DNA from: Onthophagus taurus
Taxonomy: Eukaryota; Arthropoda; Insecta; Coleoptera; Scarabaeidae
Direction: 5' to 3'
Assembly (NCBI RefSeq): GCF_036711975.1
Contig: NC_091970.1
Span: forward strand, 2,239,501-2,303,500
DNA length: 64,000 bases
Shown: positions 32,113 through 45,625 of the stretch, one piece after another
Layout of the letters: every line of letters starts with the position of its first letter
Position numbering within the stretch: position 1 is the stretch's first letter
Translations under genes and position numbers: made by a program
The notes under the pieces: generated by a model
Told to the model about the DNA's origin: nothing
The model's input: the letters and a program-made list of their open reading frames with translations, nothing else
Database searches by the model: none

Positions 32113-33860
32113 TATAGGAGACAATATTGAGAGATGTCATAAACGACGATCTTGCTCAGGAACGATGTTGAGATAATCTAAAAATTATATTGAAAAAAGA
32201 TGTTATAGCCGATGATGAAAGAGATAATACGATGTTGACACCAAGTACCCAAGAATCACAAACAATACTTATGGCGGCCGAGGTTGTTTCTTTTAATATA
32301 AGAGATCGTCTCGGCCGACGTCTTCAAAGTCTGTAATGGAAGTCGAGAATGTTGCGAAAATGACGATGTTGATGGAAACTAGAGATGATTTGAAGGAGTA
32401 AATTCAAATTATGTTAAGAAAGATTGAGGTTGATATTGAAAAAGATGTTAGGAACAATGATAGAAGGAACGATATTGAGGAAGACTAACAAAGATGTTGG
32501 GATGTATTGAGATGTTGAAAAAAGTTGATAACGATATAAGGAGATGCAGTAAAAATGTTAATGGAAAAAAGTTAGAAGCAGACGGACGATGTTAAAAGAA
32601 GTCAGGGAATGCTAAGAAAAGATAAGGATAATCTCAGGGGATGTCATAAATGAGGTTGAGGAAAGTTAAAGATAACGGAGAATAATTATAGTTGATCTCG
32701 CAAGGAATAACAGTTGTAGTCTTTTTATTTCCAAGAATAGGATCGGTTTAATAATCTTGTTTTAATTAATCGATCCTATTATTGGAAGTAAAAAGATTGT
32801 GTCTAAGCGACTAGCAACATCTCAAATTTTCCTCAAGTTTTTGCATCGTTTGTTGAATTTTTGTTATGTAGGTATTGAGTGGTATGTTTTTTGTTCTTTT
32901 TTTGTGAATAAGTATCTCTAATCACACTGTAATACTAATTTTCTATTGTCTTATTATGTTTTACAAAAACTTCATAATTCAATGCTGTACGTAGACTTTT
33001 GTCCGTCACTGTATTAACATTTCTAAAATGACAACTGTCAATTTGACACATTTTAATAAATAAAAAACTAAATAAATTTAAATGAATTGTAGTAAACTAA
33101 AAAAAGAATTTTTATGTAGGAAGTGTAAAGAATCAAAAATTAATCTAAAGATTAAAAAATTCCTAAATTGAACTTAACCTAAAAAAACTGTCAAATTTTT
33201 TGACATCTCGATTTAATTTTTTTTTTTTGGGAATTAAGGAATAAATTTAATATTTGTCAATTTAACTTTTAAACAAATACAATTTGTTGCACAAATAAGT
33301 TTACCTACCATTTAGGTCACTTGACCTAAAATCAACATTACAAATCATTCGTTCATAAACGATTTTTTCCCAAATTCCTAACAAACATTGGTTTCGTAAC
33401 AAATTCCTTAAACGATTGATAAAAAAATATCACCATAAAAACCACATCTTTCCATCATAAAATTCACATAAAGTTTGTCTAAAATTTACCCCAAACCCGT
33501 ATACGTACGTCAATTTGACGTTTCACTGACAATTTAACCTATCGTTAAGTAGTACCGTAACAAAAAACGACTTTCTAAGTAAATTGAAACAAATTTAATT
33601 AAAAAAGCAAATGAAATCAATAAAAAATAAGTTTTAAAACACTTTTTAATCGCATCGAATCCCCGAAATCGATTTATTTTGATTTTAGGACCCCTCCAAA
33701 AAAAGAAGTCGGATTGAAAAATTCCTACACCTTCGTCGAGAAATCTCCCAACAACAACGACATCTCGGTGCTCGGTTAACAATAGCGAGTTTCGGTTATA
33801 CACATTTTTTACTTTTGAACCTTTTTACGGGCGATTTTCGACATTAAAACCCCGTTTTCG
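32113..33860. other. Intergenic stretch with a purine-rich degenerate tract and a hairpin
   Basis: 32113-32700 is rich in gatgttgag/gaaaaagatgtta-like phrases in one orientation, and looks like a decayed minisatellite or low-complexity former coding DNA. No open frame of use remains. 32716-32805 is a hairpin: gtctttttatttccaagaat and attattggaagtaaaaagat pair, with ggatcgg / cgatcc inside. From 32830 to 33860 the DNA is AT-rich; I see no gene. Confidence 0.45.
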
Positions 33861-33864
33861 AATT

Positions 33865-34748
<884 letters not shown>

Positions 34749-34802
34749 AGGTAACTTTAACAAATAAATATTTGTATCAATGTTTCAAGTTAATTAAGTA
34801 TT

Positions 34803-34808
34803 AATAAA
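34803..34808 (+). terminator. Candidate poly(A) signal of drk
   Basis: AATAAA 55 bases after the stop codon; another AATAAA lies at 34763. Either could direct cleavage before the repeat DNA that begins near 34845. Confidence 0.45.
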
Positions 34809-34841
34809 ATGACAAAAACTTCTTCCTTGCTATTTATTAAT

Positions 34842-35412
34842 ACAGGGTGGATCTGAATGACTGCAACAAACTTCAAGGGGTGATTCTTTAGTGAATTTTA
34901 AGGGTACTTTAACATATGAACCATCTTTTGGTTTAATTTTTTTTTCTTGAGAATTATAAACACCAGGAAAATGAAATTTGGAGAATAAGTAAATAATAAT
35001 ACTTCTAAATTACTAAACCTAACCACCCCCGTTCAATTTGTGCCTAGATTTTTTTTATGAAGATGATAAATACATTAAAAAATTTCAGTGTCTCTCTGAT
35101 TAAGCAAACACTAACTGTTAAGCTGTAGGGTTATTAATCGAAAGTTGGAATGAATTGTTAATGAAAAAGCTTAGTAGGCTTTGCAATTTTTTCAGAAACA
35201 TTTTTGACATTTAAATGTCAGTATTTTTTTTACTCCAGTTACATGAGTAACTGGTTCATTAGAACTTTTTCAGGTTCCACTATTAGTAGAAGTCTGAAAT
35301 TTGGGTAGCATGGCCTGTTCATTCGCAACTTTCGATCTAAAATATTTTTAAGATAGCCGCCACTTCCATCTACCGGAAGTAGACCATAACTTCGTTATTT
35401 TAAATCATATAT
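34842..35412. repeat. Fragments of two foldback families
   Basis: 34842-34920 (gaatgactgcaacaaacttc, aaggggtgattctttagtga) matches the start of the element at 37529. 35235-35405 (actggttcattagaactttt ... taccggaagtagaccataac) matches the arm of the foldback at 21665-23929. Both are partial. The DNA between them has no recognised feature. Confidence 0.65.
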
Positions 35413-35413
35413 A

Positions 35414-36838
35414 CAGGGTGTTCCGGTGACTCGGGGCATAAAATTAACCTCATATAGTAGAGCAAAAATGATGATGATTCGTGAAAAAAAATTATTATAA
35501 AAGTCTTCAAATGGCCAAGATATGGGCCATCAAAGTTCAGAAATTTTAACACATTTTTCTAAATATTTTCAATACCATTTATGGTGGAGCGTTGAAATTT
35601 GGTAGAGGGTAAACAAATATCAAGCAAAATCATTGAACCAATTTTGACTTTGATCGGGCGGCGGCAACCATGCTATACAGGCTGTCCCTAAAATTTGTTT
35701 GCTCAGAACTTTTTTGTTCGCTCGTAACCCTACATTTATTTTTGTACTTTTTAATAGAAACTTTTATCACTCTTTGAAAATTTTGATAACATTGACCGTT
35801 TTCGAGTTATACACGAAAATATTAAGCTTCGATTTCAATAGTAACACTAAAAAACAAAATCTTCGAAAAAGTCAAGGTTGGCCATGGCAATTAAAGAATA
35901 CAACTTGCTGTTAACTTGCTTATGTCGTTTAAACACAAACGATAGTTTTTTGTTAGTTAAGTTTTTATTAATTTTAAGTGTTCAAAATGGAGAGTTACAC
36001 ATTTAGTGAACAAACTGACATGATTTTGACATTTCGGGAGAAATTTCCGAACCGCAGAGCGCCCATTTCATTGTTACAACAAAGTTCAGGAAGTTCGACT
36101 GGCTGATTACCCACTGCGACTGCATTTGGCATATTGCTAAATAATGCAGCACAAAATCCAAATTGATGATCAGTTTTTAGAAAAAGTACTTTTTGCAGAT
36201 GAATCCACTTTTTCTAAAGATGGAATCATCAATTTGAGAAATTTACATAGTTGGGCGATGGAGATTTTCTCTTAAAGTTTGGGCTGGTATTGTGGGCGAT
36301 GTAATTATTGGACCCGTTTTCTTGCCATCAAGGCTGGATGGACATACATACAGGCGACATTTAGAAGAATTAGATGATTTTTTATATGACGTTCTTTTAA
36401 ACACAAGGCAAGCAATGTGGTATATGCATGATGATGTTCCTGCGCATAGCACACAGACTGTCTAAGAATTTCTGAAGGAACGTTTTCCGGGACGGTGGAT
36501 CGCCGGATCTTACACCTGTAGATTTTTATTTATGGGGACGCGTTAAATCGCTAGTTTACTGCGTTGAAATAACTTCAGTTGATCAACTGAGGTTGCGAAT
36601 TGTTGATTTATTTGATCAACTTCGAACTGAGATCAATGTCCTCCGCAGAGTGCGCTTTCATTTAAGACGGCGATATCAGGCAGTGTTTTTGAATATCTGC
36701 TTTAGTATTTTTTTCTTCTTTTTTATTTATTACTATTTGTTTATAATTTTATTGTTCTTGTTAATATTTTTTTTCACGAATTTTCATCATTTTTGTATAT
36801 GAGGTTAATTTTATGCCCCGAGTCACCTTAACACCCTG
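35414..36838 (+). mobile_element. Degenerate Tc1/mariner-superfamily element
   Basis: The ends are inverted repeats of about 75 bp: CAGGGTGTTCCGGTGACTCG.. and its partner ending at 36838, both continuing through ggggcataaaattaacctca. TA lies on each side. Plus strand: about 35985-36700 is a broken transposase. Recognisable pieces are SYTFSEQTDMILTFREKFPN, FADESTFSKDGIINLRNLHS (first DDE aspartate region), VWAGIVGDVIIGPVFLPSRL, and SPDLTPVDFYLWGRVKSLVY-like sequence near 36500. It has many stops and frameshifts, so it is dead. Similar transposases are common in insects. Confidence 0.85.
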
Positions 36839-36840
36839 TA

Positions 36841-37526
36841 TACTATCTCCTATATCGCTTACTAAGGCAGCAAAAGAGTGTAAACACTAGAGTGCAGATA
36901 TATATATATCTGTCTCTGTCGTGCCCCCGTCTACACAAGAGACATGCGTGAACACGTAGTGAGTACGCTTTTATCTTATTGGACTGTGAATTAAAAATTA
37001 ATAGCAGCAGATGACCTTGATGTTTATAAATCACCAAATAAATGTTTGACATAAACATAACCTAAAATCTAAACATTTAGTTATGTATATTATAGGTTTC
37101 ATGTGTATGATAACATAATTATTAACATATTTTAGGACTAAGCAATTTAAAATGTAATTATTATTTGTTAAGAAAGTGAAGCAAATTTGTTAAAAGTAAA
37201 GAATATAATGTTTAATGAACAACCTACATAAAGTTGATATTTAAAGCAATATTCAACGTCAATTTCACACAAAAGTACATATATTCTAATTTATTTGATG
37301 CATCTACGATAATTTATAATTAAAGTCAACTATCTACAATAATTGCATTTCAAAGCTGCATAAAATACGCGCGAAACACTTCAAACTCTAAAATTTACGA
37401 TTCGCGCAAGCGCCTTCGCGACATGGGGGCACGACAAAGACAAAACATATATCATTCCGTCTGCTTTTGATGGAAACGCTCGCCACTCATTGCTTAGATA
37501 GGGAGTTAGCGATATAGGAGATAGTA
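36841..37526. mobile_element. TA-target MITE, TACTATCTCC family, 0.69 kb copy
   Basis: Inverted copy of the element at 2674-3677, lacking about 300 bp of its middle. Ends TACTATCTCCTATATCGCTT and ..gcgatataggagatagta, with TA flanks (36839-36840, 37527-37528). It lies immediately next to the mariner-type element, sharing one TA, and cuts the end of the following foldback. Confidence 0.85.
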
Positions 37527-37528
37527 TA

Positions 37529-39538
37529 CAGAATGACTGCAACAAACTTCAAGGGGTGATTCTTTAGTGAATTTTAAGGGTACTTTGATATATGAACCAT
37601 GGGTGACATCGGCTCCCCTCAGGAGCTACACCCCTTCAAAAATGGCGGAAAATTTTGGTTTAATTTTTTTTTCTCAAAAACCATAAACGCTAGGAAAATG
37701 AAATTTGGGGAATATGTTTAACTCATAATAGGGCACGTTTTGACCCTATTTTTATTTTCAACCTACACTTCTTTAAATCTCATCTTTAAATACATAAAGT
37801 GATAAAATTAAAAAATGATTCTTTGAAAATGATAGATATATGGGATATAGAGTCAAAGTTTCTATTCGTTGGTACAAAACCAACTTTATCCTGCATAATG
37901 GTACAAGACAACTTTCTGTCATATTCGTGCAATTAGGTAGTAATTACTGTCCGAACCCGCCTACTATAATCAAAATTTAGAACTTTAGCGCTTACTATTT
38001 TGGAATTCAAAATTAACGCTTATTTTCCACAAATACACCAAACATGCGATACATCATTGGAAAGCTAAAAATATGCTCTTTTCATTAACATCATAATCAA
38101 GTATCGTTTATATTTAAAAAAATACAACTTTGTGTTGTATCTCAAAAATCATCAAATATTTTTTAAATTTTTCAACGGCAGTATATTCTACTTAAAAAAG
38201 TGTCTTAAGAACGTATCAACCCCATTTCTCTAATTTCAAAAATAAAGGAGATATTAGCATTTTTTGAAATCACGAAAATTTGACTAGCTATCTTATCTAT
38301 CGAGCTATCTCAGAAACTATAATAGTTAGAAAAAAAAGTAGCTTATATGTCATGATCTCGTTTTTCGAGAAACTGCTAATGCCAAAAACCTCAAAGCGCT
38401 ATCGTCTTTTGTTTTTCCCCTAGAGGCCAAAATTGAAAATATCTTAAAACCAGCAAGTGCAATTAATTTGGTTATTATTATAGGTGGAGTATTATAACTA
38501 ACACATTATATGGACACTTTTTTACAGAGAATTTCATGACTTAGTCAAAAAAAATTTTTCGGTTTTAGATTTTGAGATATGACAATTTTCGTTTTTTTAA
38601 ATGGAAACAACCACTGATTATTCGCTTATTAAATTTGTTATTTTTTCTGATTACAAAAATATAGGGTTAGATAGGTCTATTTCTTATTGTTTTAGAATAC
38701 AGCTAAAAATAAACCTTTTTTTTAGTGTCGTCAAAGAAATTAAATTTACAGTTTCCTGTAAATTATAATTAAAAATTAAGAAAACATATTTCTGATATTT
38801 GAAACAAATACATTTGTTGAACTATTTAATTTATATTTGTTTTACACAAAAGTTGGAATAGATTGCATTATTTCACATTTTTTATTAATATTTAATAATA
38901 TTATTAAATGACTTAATAAATTATTGATAGATGGCGCTCATATATTTTCGTTTAATTCAAATAAACATAGCAACATTTGTTTGTATTCAAAAATTTTCTG
39001 AAGTGTCAAATTAAAAATCCTGTTTTTTAAGATGGATTACGAAAAGTTTAACATGTTAGAATGTTACATATTAGGAAATAAAGTATATTTTATATAAATT
39101 TGTAGTAGAATAATTTTTAGTTATAGTACCATAATTTACAGGAAACTGTAAATTTAATTTTTTTTTCGACTTTATTCTAAAATAATAAGAAATAGACCTA
39201 TGTAACCCCATGTATTTGTAATAAATAACGAATTTAACAAGTTGTTTCCATTTAAAAAAAAAACAAAATTGTAATATCTCAAAATCTAAAACCGAAAAAT
39301 CTTTTTTGTCTACGTCATCAAATTCTCTGTAAAAAAAGTGTCTATATAATGTCTTAGTTATAATACTCTACCTATAATAATAATCAAGATAATTGCACTT
39401 GTTGGTTTTACGAGATTTTCAATTTTGGCATTAGCGGTTTCTCGAAATACGAGATCATGACATGTAAGCTACTTTTTTCTAACTCTTATAGTTTCCGAGA
39501 TAGCCTATTCAGACATCGAATTTGAACCAGCCTGTACA
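37529..39538. mobile_element. 2.0 kb foldback element, left end disrupted
   Basis: Inverted segments: 38295-38400 (gagctatctcagaaactata, cgagaaactgctaatgcc) pairs with 39425-39505. 38460-38560 pairs with 39300-39400. 38580-38770 (aatttacagtttcctgtaaa, agaaatagacctat in reverse) pairs with 39130-39290. A single-copy centre is around 38830-39080. The element starts cagaatgactgcaacaaac right after the MITE, and the same start at 34842 has extra bases, so the first bases were probably lost. Coding potential absent. Confidence 0.7.
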
Positions 39539-39539
39539 T

Positions 39540-40790
39540 AAAAAAATATGTTGACTTTCAAAAAAGTTGTTTATGAAAGAGTTTTTCGTTTTCGAGTTAT
39601 TTTGATTTTAAGTTGTTTTTTGGCAAATTTCACCATGCTTTCTAAAACCCCATATCTCACCCAACGTTCATTCAAAAAAGCTCTAAATTGGCACGATTAC
39701 TCTTGAGATGCTGTCAAATAAACTGTCATTTGTTGTATCTGAGTATCTTGTACAGGTGTAATAAGATACTCATACTAATTTAATAATAAGGGCGAATTAT
39801 TTAACGAACAGTTAGAAATACAATATAAACTTTTATTTTTGTACTTAAATAATTTGAATGTGTAAATTTCGAGTCACCACTTTGAGTATTTTCGAAATGT
39901 AGAAAACACAACCTCAATTTTCGACAAGTACTCAACGCTGATGATTTTAAAGTGTTAATTTATAAAATCGATCAAGATAAACATAAAAATGTTGTTATTA
40001 TAGTGACATTTTTGACATATTAATTGGATTTTTGTATAATGTCTTCTATGTTGTGCGTATAGATTTGGCTGAAGATGCCCGAAACTAGTCTCATATATTA
40101 ATAAATAGCAAGCAAGCAGTTTTTGTCGTTTTATTAATATTTAACGAAAAAGTTGTGATTGTAATTCAATGATCTTTTAAAGGTTTTTAATTTGTAACGA
40201 AGAATCGGCCGGAAACTAGCGAATTGGCCGCCCCCCTCCCAAAAGTCGACAAAAAGAAAGCGGTTTTAGATTTACTCTAAAAATTAAAAAAAAAGGATCT
40301 ATATATATAAATATAAATAAATAAAAAAATAATTATAAATATTATATATTATTATTATTGCTACGAATAAATATTCGCTTTGTTAAAAAAAAAAATGAAA
40401 AGATTTATTTTAATAAGTGCCAACGTGAATAATTTCCGATTCCATCACGTAATTATCTTGTCTATTATTTTATTTTTTCTCTTTGTCTATATCTCTCTAT
40501 CCGCTTTTTAGATGTAGCAATCATTTCATTATTATTATCTGTTTTTATTATCTACGCGTTGTTTTTTTTTTTTTCTTGATGTCTTTAAAAATGTGAGATC
40601 GTTTTTCAAATGTAAATAGTTAATAGCAGCGATTTACGTTTAATAGTTATTAATTAATTACATATAAATAAATAAATCATTAAATTAAGGATAAAATGAT
40701 TAAAAAAATATATAAATAAATAATTGTAAAACGTATAGAGGTGATTATATTTAGTAAAAATACGTTTTTGTCATAAAAATGAAATCGGCG
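39540..40790. other. Foldback fragment and AT-rich intergenic DNA
   Basis: 39540-39760 repeats 21869-22093 (aaatatgttgactttcaaaa, caccatgctttctaaaaccc, ggcacgattactcttgagat) and is a partial foldback copy. From 39770 to 40790 the DNA is AT-rich with short tracts (tatatatataaatataaata) and one small GC patch at about 40200-40240. No gene was found. Confidence 0.6.
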
Positions 40791-40799
40791 TTTTATTAT

Positions 40800-41400
40800 T
40801 ATCCCCGGAAAAATTCAAGAATCAATGCGAAATGACCCAAAAAACACGTTAAAAATAAAAAGAAAGTGCGGAAAAATGTAGAACAACGAAAAATCACATT
40901 AAACTTTTGATGTGATTGCATTAACCATGCATTTTCCTATTAAACCACTCAATAATAAACTCTGTGTTAATACTGAAAGCAGTATCTTGTCTTTCCAATC
41001 AGTTTGTAGTTGTTTGTTAGCACTATATAGTTTTCTTCTCCAAGCAGATTGTAATCTTTTCCATCAAAATCTAGCATTTTGGAAGCAGTAGGTAACATTT
41101 AGAAATAGTATTTCTTCTTTCCAAGCAGTATTTAATCTTCCGATAGCAATACTTAGTCTTTTGCCAACAGTGTGGTATTCAGGAACCAATAAGGTGTAAA
41201 ACCTAAGAGACAACCGTATTTCATCCGAAAATATGCATTTTAACCAAATGTGCTGCGAAAATATATGATCGATGACGTCACGTTGAAACTTTAAAATGAT
41301 TTTTCGCAAAGTTTTACACTTTTCCGCTTTTCCCGTCGATTAAAAGAAATGTCGATTTTTAAGCGACATGATGATTCTTGAATTATACATTATCCCCTTT
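40800..41400. mobile_element. Short foldback element with GACTAAATACTGC minisatellite core
   Basis: Left arm 40800-40935 (attcaagaatcaatgcgaaa, gaaaaatcacattaaacttt). The right arm, 41240-41400, is its inverted partner (aaaatgatttttcgcaaagt, tgattcttgaattatac). The core at 40980-41170 is the reverse orientation of the ggaaagaagactaaatactg minisatellite. Related ends occur at 11249/17542 and 48600. Confidence 0.6.
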
Positions 41401-41515
41401 TATTAATGAAAATAAAATCACTTACTCAGAATTTCCCGTTTCAATTTCGACCACAAACTGACAGTTTTAAATTTGGTTAGGAAAAGATGGACGATTTTAA
41501 GGAGTACCAACTTGG
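41160..41515. repeat. Arm of a 350-400 bp inverted repeat bracketing the aconitase gene
   Basis: Reads as the reverse complement of 48466-48880 in the Nup75 intron. ggtactccttaaaatcgtcc, catcttttcctaaccaaatt and tgagtaaatgattttatttt (48468-48590) match the inverted sequence here at high identity. The arms are 7 kb apart. A candidate AATAAA for the aconitase transcript (minus strand, 41404-41399) falls within this arm. Confidence 0.75.
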
Positions 41516-41622
41516 AAATGTAAAAAAAAATTTAAAAAAGGATACGTTCCAATAATTTTTTTAAAATTAATTATTAATAAAACATCAACAAAAAGAAACT
41601 AATTACATTTTTTTATCTATAA

Positions 41623-44600
41623 TTAACGAGCTAATTCTTTCATCCTATTTAAAGCACTACCCGCTTTGAACCATTCAATTTGTTGCTCATTCATCGAATG
41701 ATTCAACATAATCGTTTCGTTCTTTCCATTTTGATGTTTTATTTCCGCCTTAACCGGCGCCCCCGGTTTCAAATTGGCCAAACCCAACAAACTGATTTTA
41801 TCGGTGGGTTGGATTTTATCGTAATCTTTCGGATCGGCGAAAGTTAACGGTAACATTCCTTGCTTTTTAAGGTTAGTTTCGTGGATGCGAGCAAATGATT
41901 TCACAATAATCGCCCTACCACCTAAATGACGTGGTTCTAAAGCGGCGTGTTCCCTAGAACTACCTTCGCCGTAGTTCTCATCACCCACAGTAACCCATCT
42001 GACTCCGTTCGCTTTGTAATGACGGGCCACATCCGGTACGGAACCCCACTCACCAGTTAATTGATTTTTAATTTTATTCATTTCACCATTTTCGGCGTTA
42101 ACAGCACTAAATTAAATTTAATTAATTAATTAAGATAAAAAATAAATAAATGTGTTTATTTTACCCAATAAACATGTTGTTTGAGATGTTGTCTAAATGT
42201 CCGCGATATTTGAGCCAGGGTCCGGCTGCCGAAATATGATCAGTGGTGCATTTACCTTTTACTTTGATTAAAATGGCCATATTAATTAAATCTTTTCCGT
42301 CCCATTTATCAAAAGGTTCAAGTAATTGTAATCGTTGCGATTTCGGGCTAACATCGACCTTTACACTTGAACCATCACCCGGGGGAGCTCTGTAGGTGTC
42401 TTGACCGGGGTCAAAACCTCTCGATGGGAGCTCATCACCAAATGGAGCGCTTAATTTGAATTTTTTACCTCCAGCACCTATCGAAAATTAATTAATATAA
42501 AATTAAATTTACAAGAAATTAATTAATACCAGTTAATTCATCTTTCGTGGGATCAAAATCGAGTGTTCCAGCTATACTTAAAGCGGTAACCATTTCAGGG
42601 GAAGTCACAAAGCAATGAGTAGCCGGATTAGCATCATTTCTTCCGGTGAAGTTTCTGTTATACGATGTAACAATCGTATTTTTATCTCCTTTTTTAACGT
42701 CTTTACGATCCCATTGTCCAATACAAGGTCCGCAAGCGTTCGCTAAAACGGTGCCGCCAAAATCCCTTAAAGTTTGTGCGATTCCATCTCGTTCAATTGT
42801 TGCGCGGATTTGTTCCGAACCTGGAGTTACATTAAAAGGAATTTTCGATTTAATTCCGTTTGATAATGCTTGTTTCGCTAAATTTGCGCATCTCGTCATG
42901 TCTTCGTACGAAGAATTCGTGCAAGAACCAATTAACCCAACTTTAATATCAATTGGCCAATTATTTTTGCGAGCCGTTTCGGATAACGTCGAAATCGGGT
43001 GGGCTAAATCCGGCGTGAACGGGCCGTTGACGTGAGGTTTAAGTTCGTTTAGGTTAATTTCGATTATTTGGTCGTACTCGCAATTTGGATCGGGAGTTAA
43101 AAGGTCTTTTTGGACGGTGGATGATGCTGCAGAGATTGAATCGCGGTTCGTTGATTTTAAATAGCTCGCCATGCGGGAATTGAATGGAAAAACGGAGGTT
43201 GTTGCACCGATTTCCGCACCCATATTGCAAATCGTTCCCATTCCCGTACAGGAAATCGAATCAACACCTTCGCCAAAATATTCGATGATGGCGCCAGTGC
43301 CTCCTTTCACTGTCAAAATGCCTGCTACTTTTAGAATTACATCTTTGGGACTTGTCCAACCTTAAAAATAAATTTAATTTAAACAATATAAATAAATTAA
43401 ACGATTTTAAATCAATTTAACCTGATAATTTTCCGGTTAATTTAACTCCAATAACTTTGGGACATTTTAATTCCCATGGGATTCCCGCCATAACATCCAC
43501 AGCATCCGCTCCACCAACTCCAACACACAATCCACCCAAACCACCCCCATTAGGAGTGTGGGAATCAGTTCCAATCATTAACAATCCAGGGAAGGCGTAG
43601 TTCTCCAAAATAATTTGATGGATAATTCCTGAACCTGGTTTCCAAAAGCCGACCCCATATTTACTTCCGGCGGTGCTTAAAAAGTCGTAAACCTCCTTGT
43701 TTAAATCTTTCGCTCTCGCCAAATCTTTTTCACCACCTTGTTGCGCTTCGATTAAATGATCACAATGGATCGTCGAGGGGACTGCAACTCGACTTAACCC
43801 GGAAGAGATAAATTGAAGCATCGCCATTTGAGCGGTAGCATCTTGCATGGCAACACGATCGGGGCGAAGACGAAGGTAAGAAGCACCTTTAACAATTTCC
43901 TAAAATAAAAAAAAGTTAGGTTAGAAATCAAAAAAAGAAAAGGATAATTTTTAAGATTAATTTAATGCGTTTAATCCCCCTAAATCTTATTGAAATTGTT
44001 TTTTATTAATCGATTTTAAATTATTTAAAATTACAAAGTCCAAATTAATTTTTTTTTGGATTATTTTATTAAAAATTTAAATTTCCCGCTTTTCTGGTAA
44101 AAAATAATACCAAAATAAAAAAAAAATAGTACCAAAATAAAAAAAATTAAATCAAAATAAACCTAACCTCACTTATTATCCTTGTCAAAATTACGTAATC
44201 TTTTTTAAAATAAACTACAAAAAAAACGTAATAACAAATTCCACGCCACAACTATCGGCGTAAACAAGTACAAAATACACAATTTCAAAGGCCGAAAAGG
44301 TTATCATAAAAACATAATTTTTACCTGATTTGCGGGATCATCTAAATGCGAATACAAAATTTTCTCGGATAAAGATAGCGGCCTATTCAATTTCTTTCGA
44401 ACTACTTGTAGATTTTTCACGAGTCTATCATAGGGTAAATAAGAATCTGGGTCGAATTTGCTCATAGCAACCCTCGCTGCGGCAGCGGCTAAAGGTGATA
44501 TATGAAAACATCTTGCTTGGACGTCGTTTAAAACTAATTTGGTTACTTTAGCACCCTAAAACAAACGAAAATAAATAATTTTAACAAAAAAGTATAACAC

Positions 44601-44671
44601 AATTATAAGGGTTGAAAAAAAATTGAGGTTAAACTTACGTGGCCATGCAAAACTCTGATACAGTGAGCCAT
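41623..44671 (-). CDS. mAcon: Mitochondrial aconitate hydratase
   Basis: Six exons: 44639-44671, 44325-44555, 43422-43899, 42530-43360, 42165-42477 and 41623-42106, joined in phase, giving 789 residues (fly enzyme about 787). It interconverts citrate and isocitrate in the TCA cycle. The N-terminus ([20 protein letters not shown]) fits a mitochondrial presequence ahead of [14 protein letters not shown]. Cluster ligands for [4Fe-4S] are C394 (GSCTNSS), C457 and C460 ([10 protein letters not shown]), with the family's 63 and 66 residue spacing. Substrate-site motifs [20 protein letters not shown] and GSSREHAAL are intact. GC content is higher than in the surroundings, as expected for coding DNA. 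No defect seen; single gene, complete. Confidence 0.98.
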
Positions 44672-45340
44672 CGCGTGCGAATTTTTTTAAAACTATGATT
44701 TAAACGCGACTATAACAATCGATTTGGAGTTATTTCGAAGCGGTTCAAAGTCGAAATCAAATGTAGAAGGTTACGAAACGTCTTTAAACGCAACTAAAGA
44801 CAAACTCTGAAAGCGGCGATTTGGTTTTTAAGAGTGGGCAAAAAGTTGCGCGCGCACCGTTTTTTATAAACTCTATTTAGCGAACCCCCCAATTCAGAAA
44901 GTTGTTTACGGCGCCTCAATAAGTACGCGAGCAACGCTAACGTTTAAAATAAAACACATTTTTCGAGATAAGAACGAAAATAAATCTTTCACCTAACAAG
45001 CGCGCGTGCACGCGCATTAAGATTTTACAAAAATAAAAATGTATATGTCAAAATGACAGGTTTTATACGTTATGCAACCCAAATTGTTTAGATTATAGAT
45101 TCCTGTAATCTAATTCATACAATTTATAATGTTTCGAATTATATTTAAATATTTGTATTAAAAATAAATTAAAAAATAATCACAAATAAGAATTAATTAA
45201 AATAATTTTAAATAAATCAAACTTAACCTCAAAAAAAAGTCGTTTTATTTTTAAATAATTCACTTGCAACATGGATCTACACTCTAATTCAAAAAAAAAG
45301 TGACATATTTTGTCACTGTAACTATTTATTAAGTGAATAT
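44672..45340. other. Upstream region of aconitase
   Basis: Contains CG-containing sequence at 44680-45020 (gcgacta, acgcaac, aaagcggcgattt, gcgcgcgcaccg, acaagcgcgcgtgcacgcgc), which is probably promoter and 5' UTR of the minus-strand aconitase gene (inference). The remainder to 45340 is AT-rich with no feature seen. Confidence 0.4.
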
Positions 45341-45344
45341 TGCC

Positions 45345-45625
45345 AGTTCTAGTTTTACACTAGCATTGTTACATATAGAACTAACACTATACCTAGAACT
45401 AGAATCATTTGGGTTTAGCCGCACGTCTCTAAAGACGGCTAAACCTCAATGATTCTAGTTCTGGGTATAGTGTTAGATCTAATTTTACACTTGCACTGTC
45501 ATTAGAACTAACATTAGGCCTAGAAATATTTGGGTTTAGCCGTAGTTTCGTCTGGAGAGGCACGGCTAAACCCGAAACTTTCTAGTTCTAGGTCTAGTGT
45601 TAGTTCTAGTTTTGTACTATACAAA
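45345..45625. repeat. TAGTTCTAG-family minisatellite (locus 4)
   Basis: Two full units with gtttagccgcacgtctctaa / agacggctaaac hairpins and tctagttctaggtctagtgt tracts, same family as 942-1872. A further fragment follows the 122-bp array at 46525-46620. Confidence 0.85.

Noticed and set aside
36243-36452. 69-residue minus-strand open frame
   Set aside because: Antisense to the mariner-type transposase relic, whose plus-strand motifs are recognisable.
42646-43365. Plus-strand open frames across the aconitase gene
   Set aside because: Antisense shadows of the aconitase coding exon.
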